Under the pieces are notes generated by a model. That model did no database searches and had not been told where the DNA came from. It saw only the letters and a program-made list of their open reading frames with translations. Both the position numbers and the translations under genes were made by a program. From contig NZ_JAHXYR010000003.1 of NCBI RefSeq assembly GCF_019969845.1, positions 372,001 through 436,000 of the forward strand: 64,000 nt of DNA. The letters are read 5' to 3'. This stretch comes from Sphingobacterium sp. GVS05A (lineage in GTDB: Bacteria > Bacteroidota > Bacteroidia > Sphingobacteriales > Sphingobacteriaceae). The first letter of the stretch is position 1. Every line of letters starts with the position of its first letter. This document shows, in pieces, positions 44,953 to 53,574 of this stretch.

Positions 44953-45612
44953 ATGAATAAACTACAAGCCGTACTGTTTGACTTGGACGGTACCTTAATT
45001 GATTCGGAATATTTCTATTTTAAAAATTGGGCGCCGATCTTAAAACAAGAATTTGGATTGGAGATAACTTATGAAGATTGGATTCGGGATTTTGCCGGAC
45101 ATACCTTAGCACATAATGTAAAGCGCCTGGTTGAAGACTATGGATACGATACAACCGAAGAACACATGTGGAAAAGGACGCGTGCCGCCTACGCTGATTC
45201 TAATATGAGCGATATCGAATTGATGCCTTTTGCCAAAGATATTTTAGTCTACCTCAAACACAATAACATCCGCATTGGACTGGTGACCTCAAGTTACCGT
45301 AGTACAGTGGATACTGTTTTGGGAAAGCATGGACTGCTGGATTACTTTGAATTTTTTGTGACAAGGGAATGTGTGGAGTTTCCGAAGCCTAATCCGGAGC
45401 CTTATCGTTTGGCTCTGTCAAAATTAGGCTTGTCAGGAGCATCCTGTGTCGCAATAGAAGATACGATAACAGGAAGTAAATCAGCATTGGACGCTGGCTT
45501 GCAGTTGATTGCTGTCACAAAACAGGAGCTAGAGCGCGCTAGACTAACAGCTGTTGATAACATTGTGGAAAACTTGCAACAGGCAAAACAGCTATTATCC
45601 GACTGGATTTAA
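44953..45612 (+). CDS. HAD-superfamily phosphatase (beta-phosphoglucomutase-like)
   Basis: A 219-residue hydrolase starting MNKLQAVLFDLDGTLIDSEY at 44953. HAD motif I is DLDGT with Asp10 (nucleophile) and Asp12; the cap helices follow; motif II is the Thr-Ser pair in GLVTSSYRS; motif III is KPNPEPY; motif IV is AIEDTITG. The layout is that of subclass I (beta-phosphoglucomutase/YcjU-like), which acts on sugar phosphates. Substrate unknown. It is near, but not tightly joined to, the sugar oxidoreductase pair that follows. Confidence 0.92.
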   Translation: MNKLQAVLFDLDGTLIDSEYFYFKNWAPILKQEFGLEITYEDWIRDFAGHTLAHNVKRLVEDYGYDTTEEHMWKRTRAAYADSNMSDIELMPFAKDILVYLKHNNIRIGLVTSSYRSTVDTVLGKHGLLDYFEFFVTRECVEFPKPNPEPYRLALSKLGLSGASCVAIEDTITGSKSALDAGLQLIAVTKQELERARLTAVDNIVENLQQAKQLLSDWI

Positions 45613-45699
45613 GGGCGATCGTATAATTTAATCGTTTTAGCATTTGTAATTTTATTCGGATATATGTAATATTACCGAATTGTAAAGAGAACTCTGATT

Positions 45700-46188
45700 A
45701 TGAACCGTAGAACCGCAATAAAGCAATTTTTCATTATCGCAGGCGGACTGACTATTTTGTCATCCTGTCTGAATGATGGTGGTGCATCTATTGTATTAAA
45801 TAAGCTGAAATTATCAGCAGAAGATGAGCAGTTTTTGGCTGACCTGGTGGATGTCCTTATCCCGAAAACGGATACTCCGGGTGGGAAGGATCTGAACCTG
45901 CACCTGTTTGTAATCAAGATGGTGGATGATTGTGAGTCGCCAGAAAACCAGGAGAAATTTGTTTCCGGTTTTAACAAACTAAGAAAACAGCTGAATCTGG
46001 CCAATGGCAAAGAGACAGAAAATAAGTTAGCTAACTTGACCGATAAAACGGATGAAAAGACTTTTTTTGAAATCTTTAAATCGCGTGCGATCCAAGGTTA
46101 TATGAATTCAGAATATGTGATGAAGAATAAGGTGATATATAAGCTTATTCCGGGACCGTACAATGGTGCGGTGAAAATTAATGGATAA
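45700..46188 (+). CDS. Gluconate 2-dehydrogenase subunit 3 family protein
   Basis: A 162-residue protein starting MNRRTAIKQFFIIAGG: a twin-arginine signal followed by a hydrophobic stretch and SSC, so export as a folded lipoprotein is likely. The body (LSAEDEQFLADLVDVLIPKTDTPGG) is the small helical domain of the gluconate dehydrogenase subunit 3 family, which accompanies a GMC-type flavoprotein and may be its export or membrane partner. The oxidoreductase gene overlaps its stop by 8 bp (ATGGATAA), so the two are made together. Confidence 0.9.
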   Translation: MNRRTAIKQFFIIAGGLTILSSCLNDGGASIVLNKLKLSAEDEQFLADLVDVLIPKTDTPGGKDLNLHLFVIKMVDDCESPENQEKFVSGFNKLRKQLNLANGKETENKLANLTDKTDEKTFFEIFKSRAIQGYMNSEYVMKNKVIYKLIPGPYNGAVKING

Positions 46189-47911
46189 ATCCAATATGGC
46201 AAATCTAAATATTGACAGTGAAAAAAATAGGACCTATGATGCTATCGTGATAGGTTCGGGAATTAGTGGTGGCTGGTCTGCAAAGGAATTATGTGAGAAA
46301 GGACTAAAGACCTTGGTATTGGAACGTGGTCGTGATGTACAGCATATTAAGGATTATCCAACCACGAATATGATGCCTTGGGAGTTTGAACATCGGAATG
46401 AGATGCCTTATAAAGTGAAAGAGGAGAATCCGATTGTCAGCAAATGTTATGCTTTTCATGAAGATGCCGCACATTTCTTTGTGAAAGATAAGGAACATCC
46501 CTATATACAGGAAAAACCTTTTGATTGGATCCGAGGATATCAGGTTGGTGGGAAATCTTTGTTATGGGCGAGACAGACGCAACGTTGGTCTGACTTTGAC
46601 TTTGAAGGTCCCGCACGTGATGGTTTTGCCGTAGACTGGCCTATACGCTATGCTGATTTAGCTCCTTGGTATGCTTATGCAGAGAAGTTTGCCGGTATCG
46701 CCGGGGATCATGATGGACTTCCAGAACTGCCAGATGGTGAATTTTTGCCCGGTTACCCGTTAAATATTGTAGAGAAGTATTTTAAAGAGAAAGTTCAGAA
46801 AAAATTCCCGGAACGTAAGGTGATCTCTGCGCGTTGTGCACACCTTTCCAAGCCCAACCAGATTCACATCGATCAAGGCCGTGTACAATGCCAAAACCGT
46901 GTGCTCTGTCAGAGGGGATGTCCTTTTGGAGGGTATTTCAGCTCCAATGCAACGACGATTCCGTGGGCCGCTAAAACAGGAAATATGACCCTGCGTCCAC
47001 ATTCGGTGGTTCACTCTATCCTATACGATGAACAAAAAGGAAAAGCTGTAGGTGTTCGGGTTATTGATACAGATTCCAAAGAGGAGATTGATTTCTATGC
47101 AAAATTGATTTTTGTCAATGCAGCTGCCATCAATACCAATCTAATCTTGTTGAATTCCAAATCTAACCGCTTCCCGAATGGTTTAGGAAACGACAGTGGT
47201 GTATTGGGTAAATATGTTGCTTTCCACAACTATAGCGCACGTATTTATGCCGAATACGAGGGACTATTGGATTACACGGCGGAGGGAAGAAATCCTGCCG
47301 GCGGTGGATATATTCCTCGCTTTCGCAACCTACATAAACAGGAAACAGATTTCTTACGCGGCTATGCGGCAGGTTTTGGCGCATCGCGTAGTAAAGAATC
47401 AGACCGCTCTGGCCTAGGATTAGGACTTAAAGAGAATTTGTTAAACCCGAAATTGGGGATTTGGCAGGTTGGTTCACATATGATGGGTGAGACCATACCA
47501 AAAGAATCAGGCATGGTGTCTCTAGATAGCAGTAAAACAGATGATTGGGGAATTCCATTGTTGAAGATTGCCGTCGACTATGATGACAATGACGAAAAAA
47601 TGAAAAAAGATTATATTGCGGTCATGACCGAAATGTTTACCGATGCCGGTTTTACGAATATTCGACCAGACACACATTGGCAAGCTCCGGGGCTGGACAT
47701 CCATGAGATGGGCGGCGCACGTATGGGACACGATCCGAAAACATCTGTATTGAACAAATGGAATCAGATGCATGCGGTAAAAAATGTTTTCGTTACGGAT
47801 GGTGCCTGTATGACTTCAACATCAACCCAAAATCCTTCATTGACCTACATGGCGTTCTCAGCACGTTCGGTTGATTATGCTATCAGTGAAATGAAGAAGG
47901 GAAATATATAG
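46181..47911 (+). CDS. GMC-family FAD-dependent oxidoreductase with a Cys cluster
   Basis: A 576-residue flavoprotein. GxGxxG at Gly25-Gly27-Gly30 (VIGSGISGG) binds FAD; the catalytic His508 is in IHEMGGARMGH and the partner Asn551 in STQNPSLTYMAF, with FVTDGA before it. Three Cys (237, 243, 247 in CQNRVLCQRGCPFGG) resemble the iron-sulfur ligands of fructose and glucose dehydrogenase large subunits. It probably oxidises a sugar or glycoside in the periplasm together with the subunit 3 protein. Glucoside 3-dehydrogenases are known in this bacterial group; this is a suggestion, not a proof. It has no own signal peptide, so export may depend on the Tat partner. Confidence 0.9.
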   Translation: MDKSNMANLNIDSEKNRTYDAIVIGSGISGGWSAKELCEKGLKTLVLERGRDVQHIKDYPTTNMMPWEFEHRNEMPYKVKEENPIVSKCYAFHEDAAHFFVKDKEHPYIQEKPFDWIRGYQVGGKSLLWARQTQRWSDFDFEGPARDGFAVDWPIRYADLAPWYAYAEKFAGIAGDHDGLPELPDGEFLPGYPLNIVEKYFKEKVQKKFPERKVISARCAHLSKPNQIHIDQGRVQCQNRVLCQRGCPFGGYFSSNATTIPWAAKTGNMTLRPHSVVHSILYDEQKGKAVGVRVIDTDSKEEIDFYAKLIFVNAAAINTNLILLNSKSNRFPNGLGNDSGVLGKYVAFHNYSARIYAEYEGLLDYTAEGRNPAGGGYIPRFRNLHKQETDFLRGYAAGFGASRSKESDRSGLGLGLKENLLNPKLGIWQVGSHMMGETIPKESGMVSLDSSKTDDWGIPLLKIAVDYDDNDEKMKKDYIAVMTEMFTDAGFTNIRPDTHWQAPGLDIHEMGGARMGHDPKTSVLNKWNQMHAVKNVFVTDGACMTSTSTQNPSLTYMAFSARSVDYAISEMKKGNI

Positions 47912-47917
47912 TTTTAG

Positions 47918-47950
47918 CTGGGAAAGATTTTGGAAATAAATCTTTCCCAG
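47918..47950 (+). terminator. Terminator after the GMC oxidoreductase gene
   Basis: CTGGGAAAGATTT / AAATCTTTCCCAG, perfect 13-bp stem (47918-47930 / 47938-47950), 7-nt loop, followed by TTTGAATTT. Confidence 0.75.
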
Positions 47951-48212
47951 TTTGAATTTAAAATACTAAATTACAGCCTTAATTAAGATATTAAAACCAG
48001 AAAAACATAACCAAATAGGAAAAGCAAACAAAAATTAAACAGTATAAACCAAACGAACAAACCAAAAATTTTTACAAAAAAAGCAAAAGCGATTTAGCAT
48101 TTTTTCTGTATTTATGGCGATCAATTAAACTGAGATAAAATTGATGCTTTGAGGGAAGGGATATTAAATCGAAAAAATTATAATGAAAAGGGTAATGAGC
48201 TAAAACCTTTTA

Positions 48213-48228
48213 TTATAATCGATTATAA
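48213..48228. promoter_or_regulatory. 16-bp perfect palindrome upstream of the first susC gene
   Basis: TTATAATCGATTATAA, perfect two-fold symmetry, 75 bp before the start codon. Candidate operator or part of a stem. Confidence 0.5.
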
Positions 48229-48247
48229 GGGAAAACTAAATTAAACT

Positions 48248-48281
48248 AAACGTTTCTAGTATTATTTTGCTAAAACGTTTT
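48248..48281. promoter_or_regulatory. Two AAACGTTT palindromes before the first susC gene
   Basis: AAACGTTT at 48248-48255 and 48273-48280 (the second extended to AAAACGTTTT), 25 bp apart. An inverted AAnCGnTT core is the type of site bound by LacI/GalR-family regulators. They lie 22-55 bp before the ATG; no such regulator gene is adjacent. Confidence 0.45.
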
Positions 48282-48303
48282 TATAAACCAAATCACTATT
48301 AAT

Positions 48304-51300
48304 ATGAGCACAGTTGACGTAAAATCATTTGTGCAGCTTGGGAAAAAATCAAAGTTATTTTTCTCATTGGCTGTCATTGCTGGTACATTTCAACAAGTCA
48401 ATGCCGCTGTAGCAACTTCAGCAAATTACGAAGGTAAATCCTTTGTAAAGGAAGTTCGTAATCTGCAGCAGCAATTGAAAGGAAAAGTATTGGATGCTAC
48501 CGGAAAACCTGTTGTAGGAGCCTCTGTAGCAGTTAAGGGTACCTCAAACGGGACCCAATCGGATGCACAGGGGAATTTCTCTGTGGAAGCAAAGTCCGGT
48601 GATGTTCTGGTTGTTACTTCAGTCGGTTATAAATCGAAAGAGGTGACAGTCGCCGGTGCTACCATCACTGTACAATTGGAAGAGGATCAGAGCCAATTGG
48701 ATGAAGTTGTTGTTGTCGGCTACGGTACGATGCGCAAATCGGATGTAACCGGTTCCATTGCGATGGTCAAAGGGGCTGACATGATCAAAGACCAAAGTTT
48801 TAGCCCTTTGGATGCCTTGAGAGGTAAAGCATCAGGGGTAAACATTTTTTCCAATTCTAGCCAGCCCGGCGCATATGCGAATAGGGTGGTGATTCGCGGT
48901 GTTGCAACAATCAACTCGTCTTCAAACCCACTATATGTAGTGGATGGTGTTGTGATGGAAGATTTCCATTTGCTGAATCCGAATGATATCGAAAACATTG
49001 AAGTCTTAAAAGATGCCTCTTCAGCAGCTATCTACGGTGCTCGGGGCGCGAACGGTGTTATCTTAGTAACAACAAAACGTGGGAGTAAAGATGGAACACG
49101 TACAATTAGTTATCAAGGATCGGCTGGTGTAAGTTCTGTGCAGCGCTATATGGATGTATTGAATGCACAGGAATGGGTTGATGCTTTTATGATCGGTCTG
49201 GAAAATGAAAATAAATATGCTGCGCAATTTTTAAAAGATAGAGACAAAAACTGGGCGCCTTGGTCATTAAATAAAAAAGACTGGTTCAATGATCCGAACT
49301 ACTTTGATGGCAATGGAAATCCATTATATGATACAGATTGGCAGAGGGAAGCAACAAGAACGGCCATTTCACATAATCACCAGTTAAATGTACAGCAAGG
49401 TGATGAGAAGTCATCGGTAGGCGCTTTCTTAAACTATACGGATCAACAAGGTGTGGTAAACAATACCTGGAACAAACGTGTGAATGGGAAGCTATCTTAT
49501 GATGCCAAGCCTACCTCTTGGTTGTCTACAGCTATTAATATGACGGTTAATCATACTTGGGGACGTTATACCCCTGAAGATGGAGGTGGTCAGGAAGCGC
49601 GCCGGACCATGATCGAAATGTTGCCATGGTATCCTGTATATGATCAGAATGGTCAATATACCAATTCATCTTCCTCTACAGTCTCTGAGAAATTAGGGTT
49701 TGAAGGAATGGCAAATCCGGTGTCAATCTTGGATCTGCAAAAGAGAATGCGTTACAATACACAGATCTTTGGAAATGCCGCGTTGACCTTCCATCTGGCG
49801 GACGGCTTGGATCTAAAGACCCAATTGGGTATTGATAGCCACCGAAAAATCTATAAGGGCTACTCTTCCATATCTTTAAACAATATTTCAAGACCGAATG
49901 GTTGGGCTGAGATCAATAATACCAATACGCTTTATTGGCAAGAAGAAACTTATTTGACATATAATAAGCAGTTCGACAAACATCGGATCAATGGGATGGC
50001 TGGATTATCTTGGCAAGCGAGAACTTATGATAACGACCGTTCGCGGACAACAGGTTTCTTTGATGATTTTTACGAATATAATAACTTAGGTATCGGTATT
50101 ACACCTGATCCACCAACATCAGCTTGGAACAGATGGGCGATGAACTCCTATTTCTTGCGTGCGGCCTATTCATACGATGACCGTTATTCAGCGACCGTTA
50201 CAGGCCGTTACGATGGTTCGTCCAAATTTGGTAAAAACAACAAATATGCCTTTTTCCCATCCGTAGGTTTAGCATGGAATGTCTCCAATGAAGACTTCTT
50301 GAAAGGAAGCGAATCTGTCAGCAATATGAAATTGCATACCAGTTTTGGTATGACGGGTAACTCGGAGATTGATCCGTACAAATCACTGGCTATTGTGGAT
50401 GCTGGAACCATCTTGTTAGATAATAATCGGGCTCCATACTCTTTTGTCAATACCATTGCCAATCCTGATCTAAAATGGGAGAAAACAGCCCAGTTTGATG
50501 TTGGTGTAGAATTGGGATTATGGCAGAACCGGTTGAATTTTGACGTTTCTTATTATCGTAAAAAAACCACAGATCTATTGTTGGATGCACCTTTACCAAC
50601 GGCTTCTGGATTTAGTACTGTCATGAAAAATATCGGTTCTGTCCAAAACCAGGGTCTGGATATTATGGTTAATGGAACGATTATAGACAACGAAGACTTC
50701 AATTGGAAAGCGTCCGTGAATGCCAACTACAATAAAAATAAAGTATTGACATTGGGTGAGAATAATGCGGACATCCTGATGAATAGCTGGGTAGGCGGTG
50801 CGAATAGTATTATTCGCGTGGGTGAAAACTTAAATAGCTTTTATGGTTATAGAAGGTTAGGTGTTTATACACAGGCTGACGTGGATGCCGGAGAAGCGAA
50901 ACTGGAAGATATTGGCCGAGCGAAACGCACCAAAGAGAAGGAAATTATTGGTAAAGGATTACCAGATTGGACGGGAAGCTTCGTGAATAATTTAAGATAC
51001 AAGAATTTTGACTTTACACTCGATCTTCAATTTGTGAAAGGCGTAGAGATTATGCAGCAATTCTTCCACTCCACTTATGACCGTTTTGGTATTACCAACG
51101 GCTTGAAAGAGATCTTGACAGACGCATATAATGGTTCAAATCCGAATACAAAGGAGCAAGCGATTTATCTAACCAATGGCGGACACCGTGGACAGGACTC
51201 TAATGTGGACGATGCTTGGATTGCAGATGGATCTTACCTGCGTGTCAATTTAATTCAGCTTGGGTATACCTTTAAACCTGATGCGCTGAAACGTATTGGT

Positions 51301-51480
51301 CTACAGCGATTAAGAATCTATGCAAATGCGAACAATCCGTTCTTATTTACTTCGAACGATTTCAAAGGTTATGATCCAGAGAGTACTTCGCAAGGGGAAG
51401 GTAAATTTGGACAAAATATGACCTTTTTCGCATATCCAAGAGCGAAAACTTTCTCCTTGGGGGTAAATGTTACATTTTAA
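48304..51480 (+). CDS. SusC/RagA-family TonB-linked outer-membrane receptor (first pair)
   Basis: A 1058-residue outer-membrane transporter. Signal peptide about 1-34 (SKLFFSLAVIAGTFQQVNA). A carboxypeptidase-D-like Ig domain follows (about 58-140; KGKVLDATGKPVVGASVAVK), then DEVVVVGYGTMRKSDVTGS at the TonB-box/plug border, the SusC signature block LKDASSAAIYGARGANGVIL, and a 22-strand barrel ending FSLGVNVTF. It imports large ligands with energy from TonB-ExbBD. It is in an operon with the SusD gene 17 bp downstream and follows a sugar oxidoreductase gene; the ligand is unknown. Confidence 0.96.
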   Translation: MSTVDVKSFVQLGKKSKLFFSLAVIAGTFQQVNAAVATSANYEGKSFVKEVRNLQQQLKGKVLDATGKPVVGASVAVKGTSNGTQSDAQGNFSVEAKSGDVLVVTSVGYKSKEVTVAGATITVQLEEDQSQLDEVVVVGYGTMRKSDVTGSIAMVKGADMIKDQSFSPLDALRGKASGVNIFSNSSQPGAYANRVVIRGVATINSSSNPLYVVDGVVMEDFHLLNPNDIENIEVLKDASSAAIYGARGANGVILVTTKRGSKDGTRTISYQGSAGVSSVQRYMDVLNAQEWVDAFMIGLENENKYAAQFLKDRDKNWAPWSLNKKDWFNDPNYFDGNGNPLYDTDWQREATRTAISHNHQLNVQQGDEKSSVGAFLNYTDQQGVVNNTWNKRVNGKLSYDAKPTSWLSTAINMTVNHTWGRYTPEDGGGQEARRTMIEMLPWYPVYDQNGQYTNSSSSTVSEKLGFEGMANPVSILDLQKRMRYNTQIFGNAALTFHLADGLDLKTQLGIDSHRKIYKGYSSISLNNISRPNGWAEINNTNTLYWQEETYLTYNKQFDKHRINGMAGLSWQARTYDNDRSRTTGFFDDFYEYNNLGIGITPDPPTSAWNRWAMNSYFLRAAYSYDDRYSATVTGRYDGSSKFGKNNKYAFFPSVGLAWNVSNEDFLKGSESVSNMKLHTSFGMTGNSEIDPYKSLAIVDAGTILLDNNRAPYSFVNTIANPDLKWEKTAQFDVGVELGLWQNRLNFDVSYYRKKTTDLLLDAPLPTASGFSTVMKNIGSVQNQGLDIMVNGTIIDNEDFNWKASVNANYNKNKVLTLGENNADILMNSWVGGANSIIRVGENLNSFYGYRRLGVYTQADVDAGEAKLEDIGRAKRTKEKEIIGKGLPDWTGSFVNNLRYKNFDFTLDLQFVKGVEIMQQFFHSTYDRFGITNGLKEILTDAYNGSNPNTKEQAIYLTNGGHRGQDSNVDDAWIADGSYLRVNLIQLGYTFKPDALKRIGLQRLRIYANANNPFLFTSNDFKGYDPESTSQGEGKFGQNMTFFAYPRAKTFSLGVNVTF

Positions 51481-51497
51481 TCTAGAACTTATCAAAA

Positions 51498-53060
51498 ATG
51501 AAAAATAAATTATTTCTGTTGTTGCTAGCCGGCATGGCTTTGACAACATCTTGCAATAAATTTTTGGAAGAGGAGCCAAGGTCCAATTTATCCTTGGAAC
51601 AGTATTATGCAAATGACGGCCAAGCAATGGCAACGGTGAATTCGCTTTACCGTCGTGGGGCGCCATCACGCTACTCCGTTGCTGCAAGTGCTTATGTGGG
51701 ACCGACAGCTTCAATTAACACGATGCTCACCGGTTACTTTATCAATACCTATGAAGGTCAGGAACAAATCTGTTTGTTTGCGAGACAGCTGACAAGACAA
51801 CAAAATACCAGTGTGGTATCGAGCACAATGAATACGATTTGGGATGAAAGCTATAAAGCGATCAATATCGCCAATGCGGGGGTCAAATATATACCTGGGA
51901 TCAATATGGATGAATCCCGGAAAAAGACCTTATTGGCCGAAACAAAGTTCTTTAGAGCGTACAATTATTTTTATCTGGTCAAAACATTTGGTGCAATTCC
52001 ACTATCAGTGAAACCAAATGAGACGCTGGCAGACGAGCTTTATTTAGATAGAACAGATGTTGCTAAAGTTTATGAGCTGATTGAAACGGATCTAAAAGAT
52101 GCTGTCGCTGATTTGCCTGCGGCTACCTTTGCTGCAAGGGGACACCGTATTGGGAAGTATGTTGCGGCAATGACCCTGGCGAGTGTTTATTTGCAACAAG
52201 GTAAATATGCTGATGCGGCAGCTGCTGCTAAGATCGTCATCAATTCACCACATAAGATGACAGCCAATGCGGATCTGCAATTCAATAGCGCGTATAATAA
52301 GTTGCGCACTACCGATGATCTTGAAGAAGTAATTTACGCACAAGAGTATGACGCGACAATCAACAATAGTGGTTGGTGGACAACTTATGCTTTTAGTTCT
52401 TCAGCTACTTCAGTTTTTGACAAATATTCAATTTTTGAACGAATTTATGGCCCGACTAATCAGTTCTTGAATGCTTATAATACGAAAGATTTACGTATTC
52501 AACCGAATCAGTTTTTCCATTATAAATACACCAATCCGGTAAATGGTAAAACCTGGACTTCGGATGTACCTGGCATCTGGTATTACTTTGACGAGCAAGC
52601 GGCAACCGTAACGGGTCGCGGAACCAAAGACTGGAATTTCTACCGTTTCCCTGAAGCCTTGTTGACCGCAGCAGAAGGTATTGCCAAATCAACTGGCGTT
52701 AGTGCAGAAGCAGCTGGTTATCTAGCTCAGGTAAAAGCTCGTGCAAATACTGAAGGAAAAACAGTTGCCACATGGACAACAGAATTACAGGCCTTATCCG
52801 CAGATGATTTTGTCAAAGAATGTTGGAGAGAACGGTTGCGGGAGTTCCCTTTGGAATTCAAGATGTGGGATGATATCCTACGGACGAAGATGTTCCCTGT
52901 AATTTCTACGACAGAAGCTGGTAAAATAGATTTCGTTCCTTTAGTGGGCGCGAAAAACGCCTCTGGAGCAACTTTTAAAGAATCTGATTTATTGTGGCCT
53001 ATCTCGCCTGATGAGATCCAACGTAACAATAAATTGACCCAGAATCCAGGGTATCAATAG
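51498..53060 (+). CDS. SusD/RagB-family nutrient-binding outer-membrane lipoprotein (first pair)
   Basis: A 520-residue surface lipoprotein. Lipobox ending TTSC (Cys 19); CNKFLEEEPRSNLSLEQYY is the classical SusD start. The helical SusD N-terminal region shows RAYNYFYLVKTFGAIPLS and the C-terminal RagB domain has ECWRERLREFPLEFKMWDDILR and the closing NKLTQNPGYQ. It binds the glycan or other ligand at the cell surface and covers the SusC barrel. Gap of 17 bp to susC. A hairpin terminator follows. Confidence 0.96.
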   Translation: MKNKLFLLLLAGMALTTSCNKFLEEEPRSNLSLEQYYANDGQAMATVNSLYRRGAPSRYSVAASAYVGPTASINTMLTGYFINTYEGQEQICLFARQLTRQQNTSVVSSTMNTIWDESYKAINIANAGVKYIPGINMDESRKKTLLAETKFFRAYNYFYLVKTFGAIPLSVKPNETLADELYLDRTDVAKVYELIETDLKDAVADLPAATFAARGHRIGKYVAAMTLASVYLQQGKYADAAAAAKIVINSPHKMTANADLQFNSAYNKLRTTDDLEEVIYAQEYDATINNSGWWTTYAFSSSATSVFDKYSIFERIYGPTNQFLNAYNTKDLRIQPNQFFHYKYTNPVNGKTWTSDVPGIWYYFDEQAATVTGRGTKDWNFYRFPEALLTAAEGIAKSTGVSAEAAGYLAQVKARANTEGKTVATWTTELQALSADDFVKECWRERLREFPLEFKMWDDILRTKMFPVISTTEAGKIDFVPLVGAKNASGATFKESDLLWPISPDEIQRNNKLTQNPGYQ

Positions 53061-53097
53061 AAAAAAGTAAGCGTTAGCTTCCTTAACGAATAGAATT

Positions 53098-53137
53098 GGG
53101 TTCATTGATTAGAGGTTTGCCTCTTCTCGATGAATCC
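53098..53137 (+). terminator. Terminator after the first SusCD operon
   Basis: GGGTTCAT / ATGAATCC outer stem and AGAGG-TTTG-CCTCT inner stem (53111-53124), followed by ATTTTTTATT. It separates the two SusCD operons. Confidence 0.7.
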
Positions 53138-53356
53138 ATTTTTTATTGTATTAGTTTAAAATGTCTGTTATCGTCGTTATTACTCCCATCGCAATACGGC
53201 AATTGTGGGTTAACTTGTTTATTTTAACAACTTTTTTTGATTTAAACTTAAAAATACCTACCTTAATGTCCGAATCAAACACTTAAACTAAAAACTAAAC
53301 CAAAGGAGAGAATCATATCGAATTTTCAAAAGCAGATTTTGCTTTTTTTACCTGTA

Positions 53357-53376
53357 TAGCAAAACCGATTTTGCTA
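53357..53376. repeat. Inverted repeat TAGCAAAA/TTTTGCTA
   Basis: Perfect 8-bp arms around CCGA, with short ACC/GGT extensions, in the leader of the second SusCD operon. Confidence 0.5.
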
Positions 53377-53441
53377 GGTGAAAAGGGCGATTTAATTGCT
53401 TTATCACATTCAATTAAGATTGTTAAACATGGGGTTTTACT

Positions 53442-53478
53442 GATTCCAGCATTTGTTTTAAGTACAAATGCTAGAATC
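53442..53478. repeat. 15-bp hairpin in the second SusCD leader
   Basis: GATTCcAGCATTTGT / ACAAATGCTaGAATC with one mismatch and a 7-nt loop. There is no T run after it, so an ordinary terminator is unlikely; attenuation or a regulator site is possible. Confidence 0.55.
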
Positions 53479-53574
53479 ATTACTTTCAACTCAAAATTTT
53501 GGGAGGGAATACTAACTAGAACAAATACTTTTTCAAATTAGCTAAATCGTTTTATACACCAATAAATACTATAT

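Larger units (their letters stand above)
53138..53574 (+). other. Long structured leader and promoter region of the second SusCD operon
   Basis: No gene. It holds three candidate stems: a weak AAAGCA/TTTGCTTT hairpin near 53328-53347; TAGCAAAA-CCGA-TTTTGCTA (53357-53376); and a 15-bp stem (53442-53478) with one mismatch. GATTTTGCT occurs twice. The region may be the 5' UTR of the operon. Confidence 0.5.
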
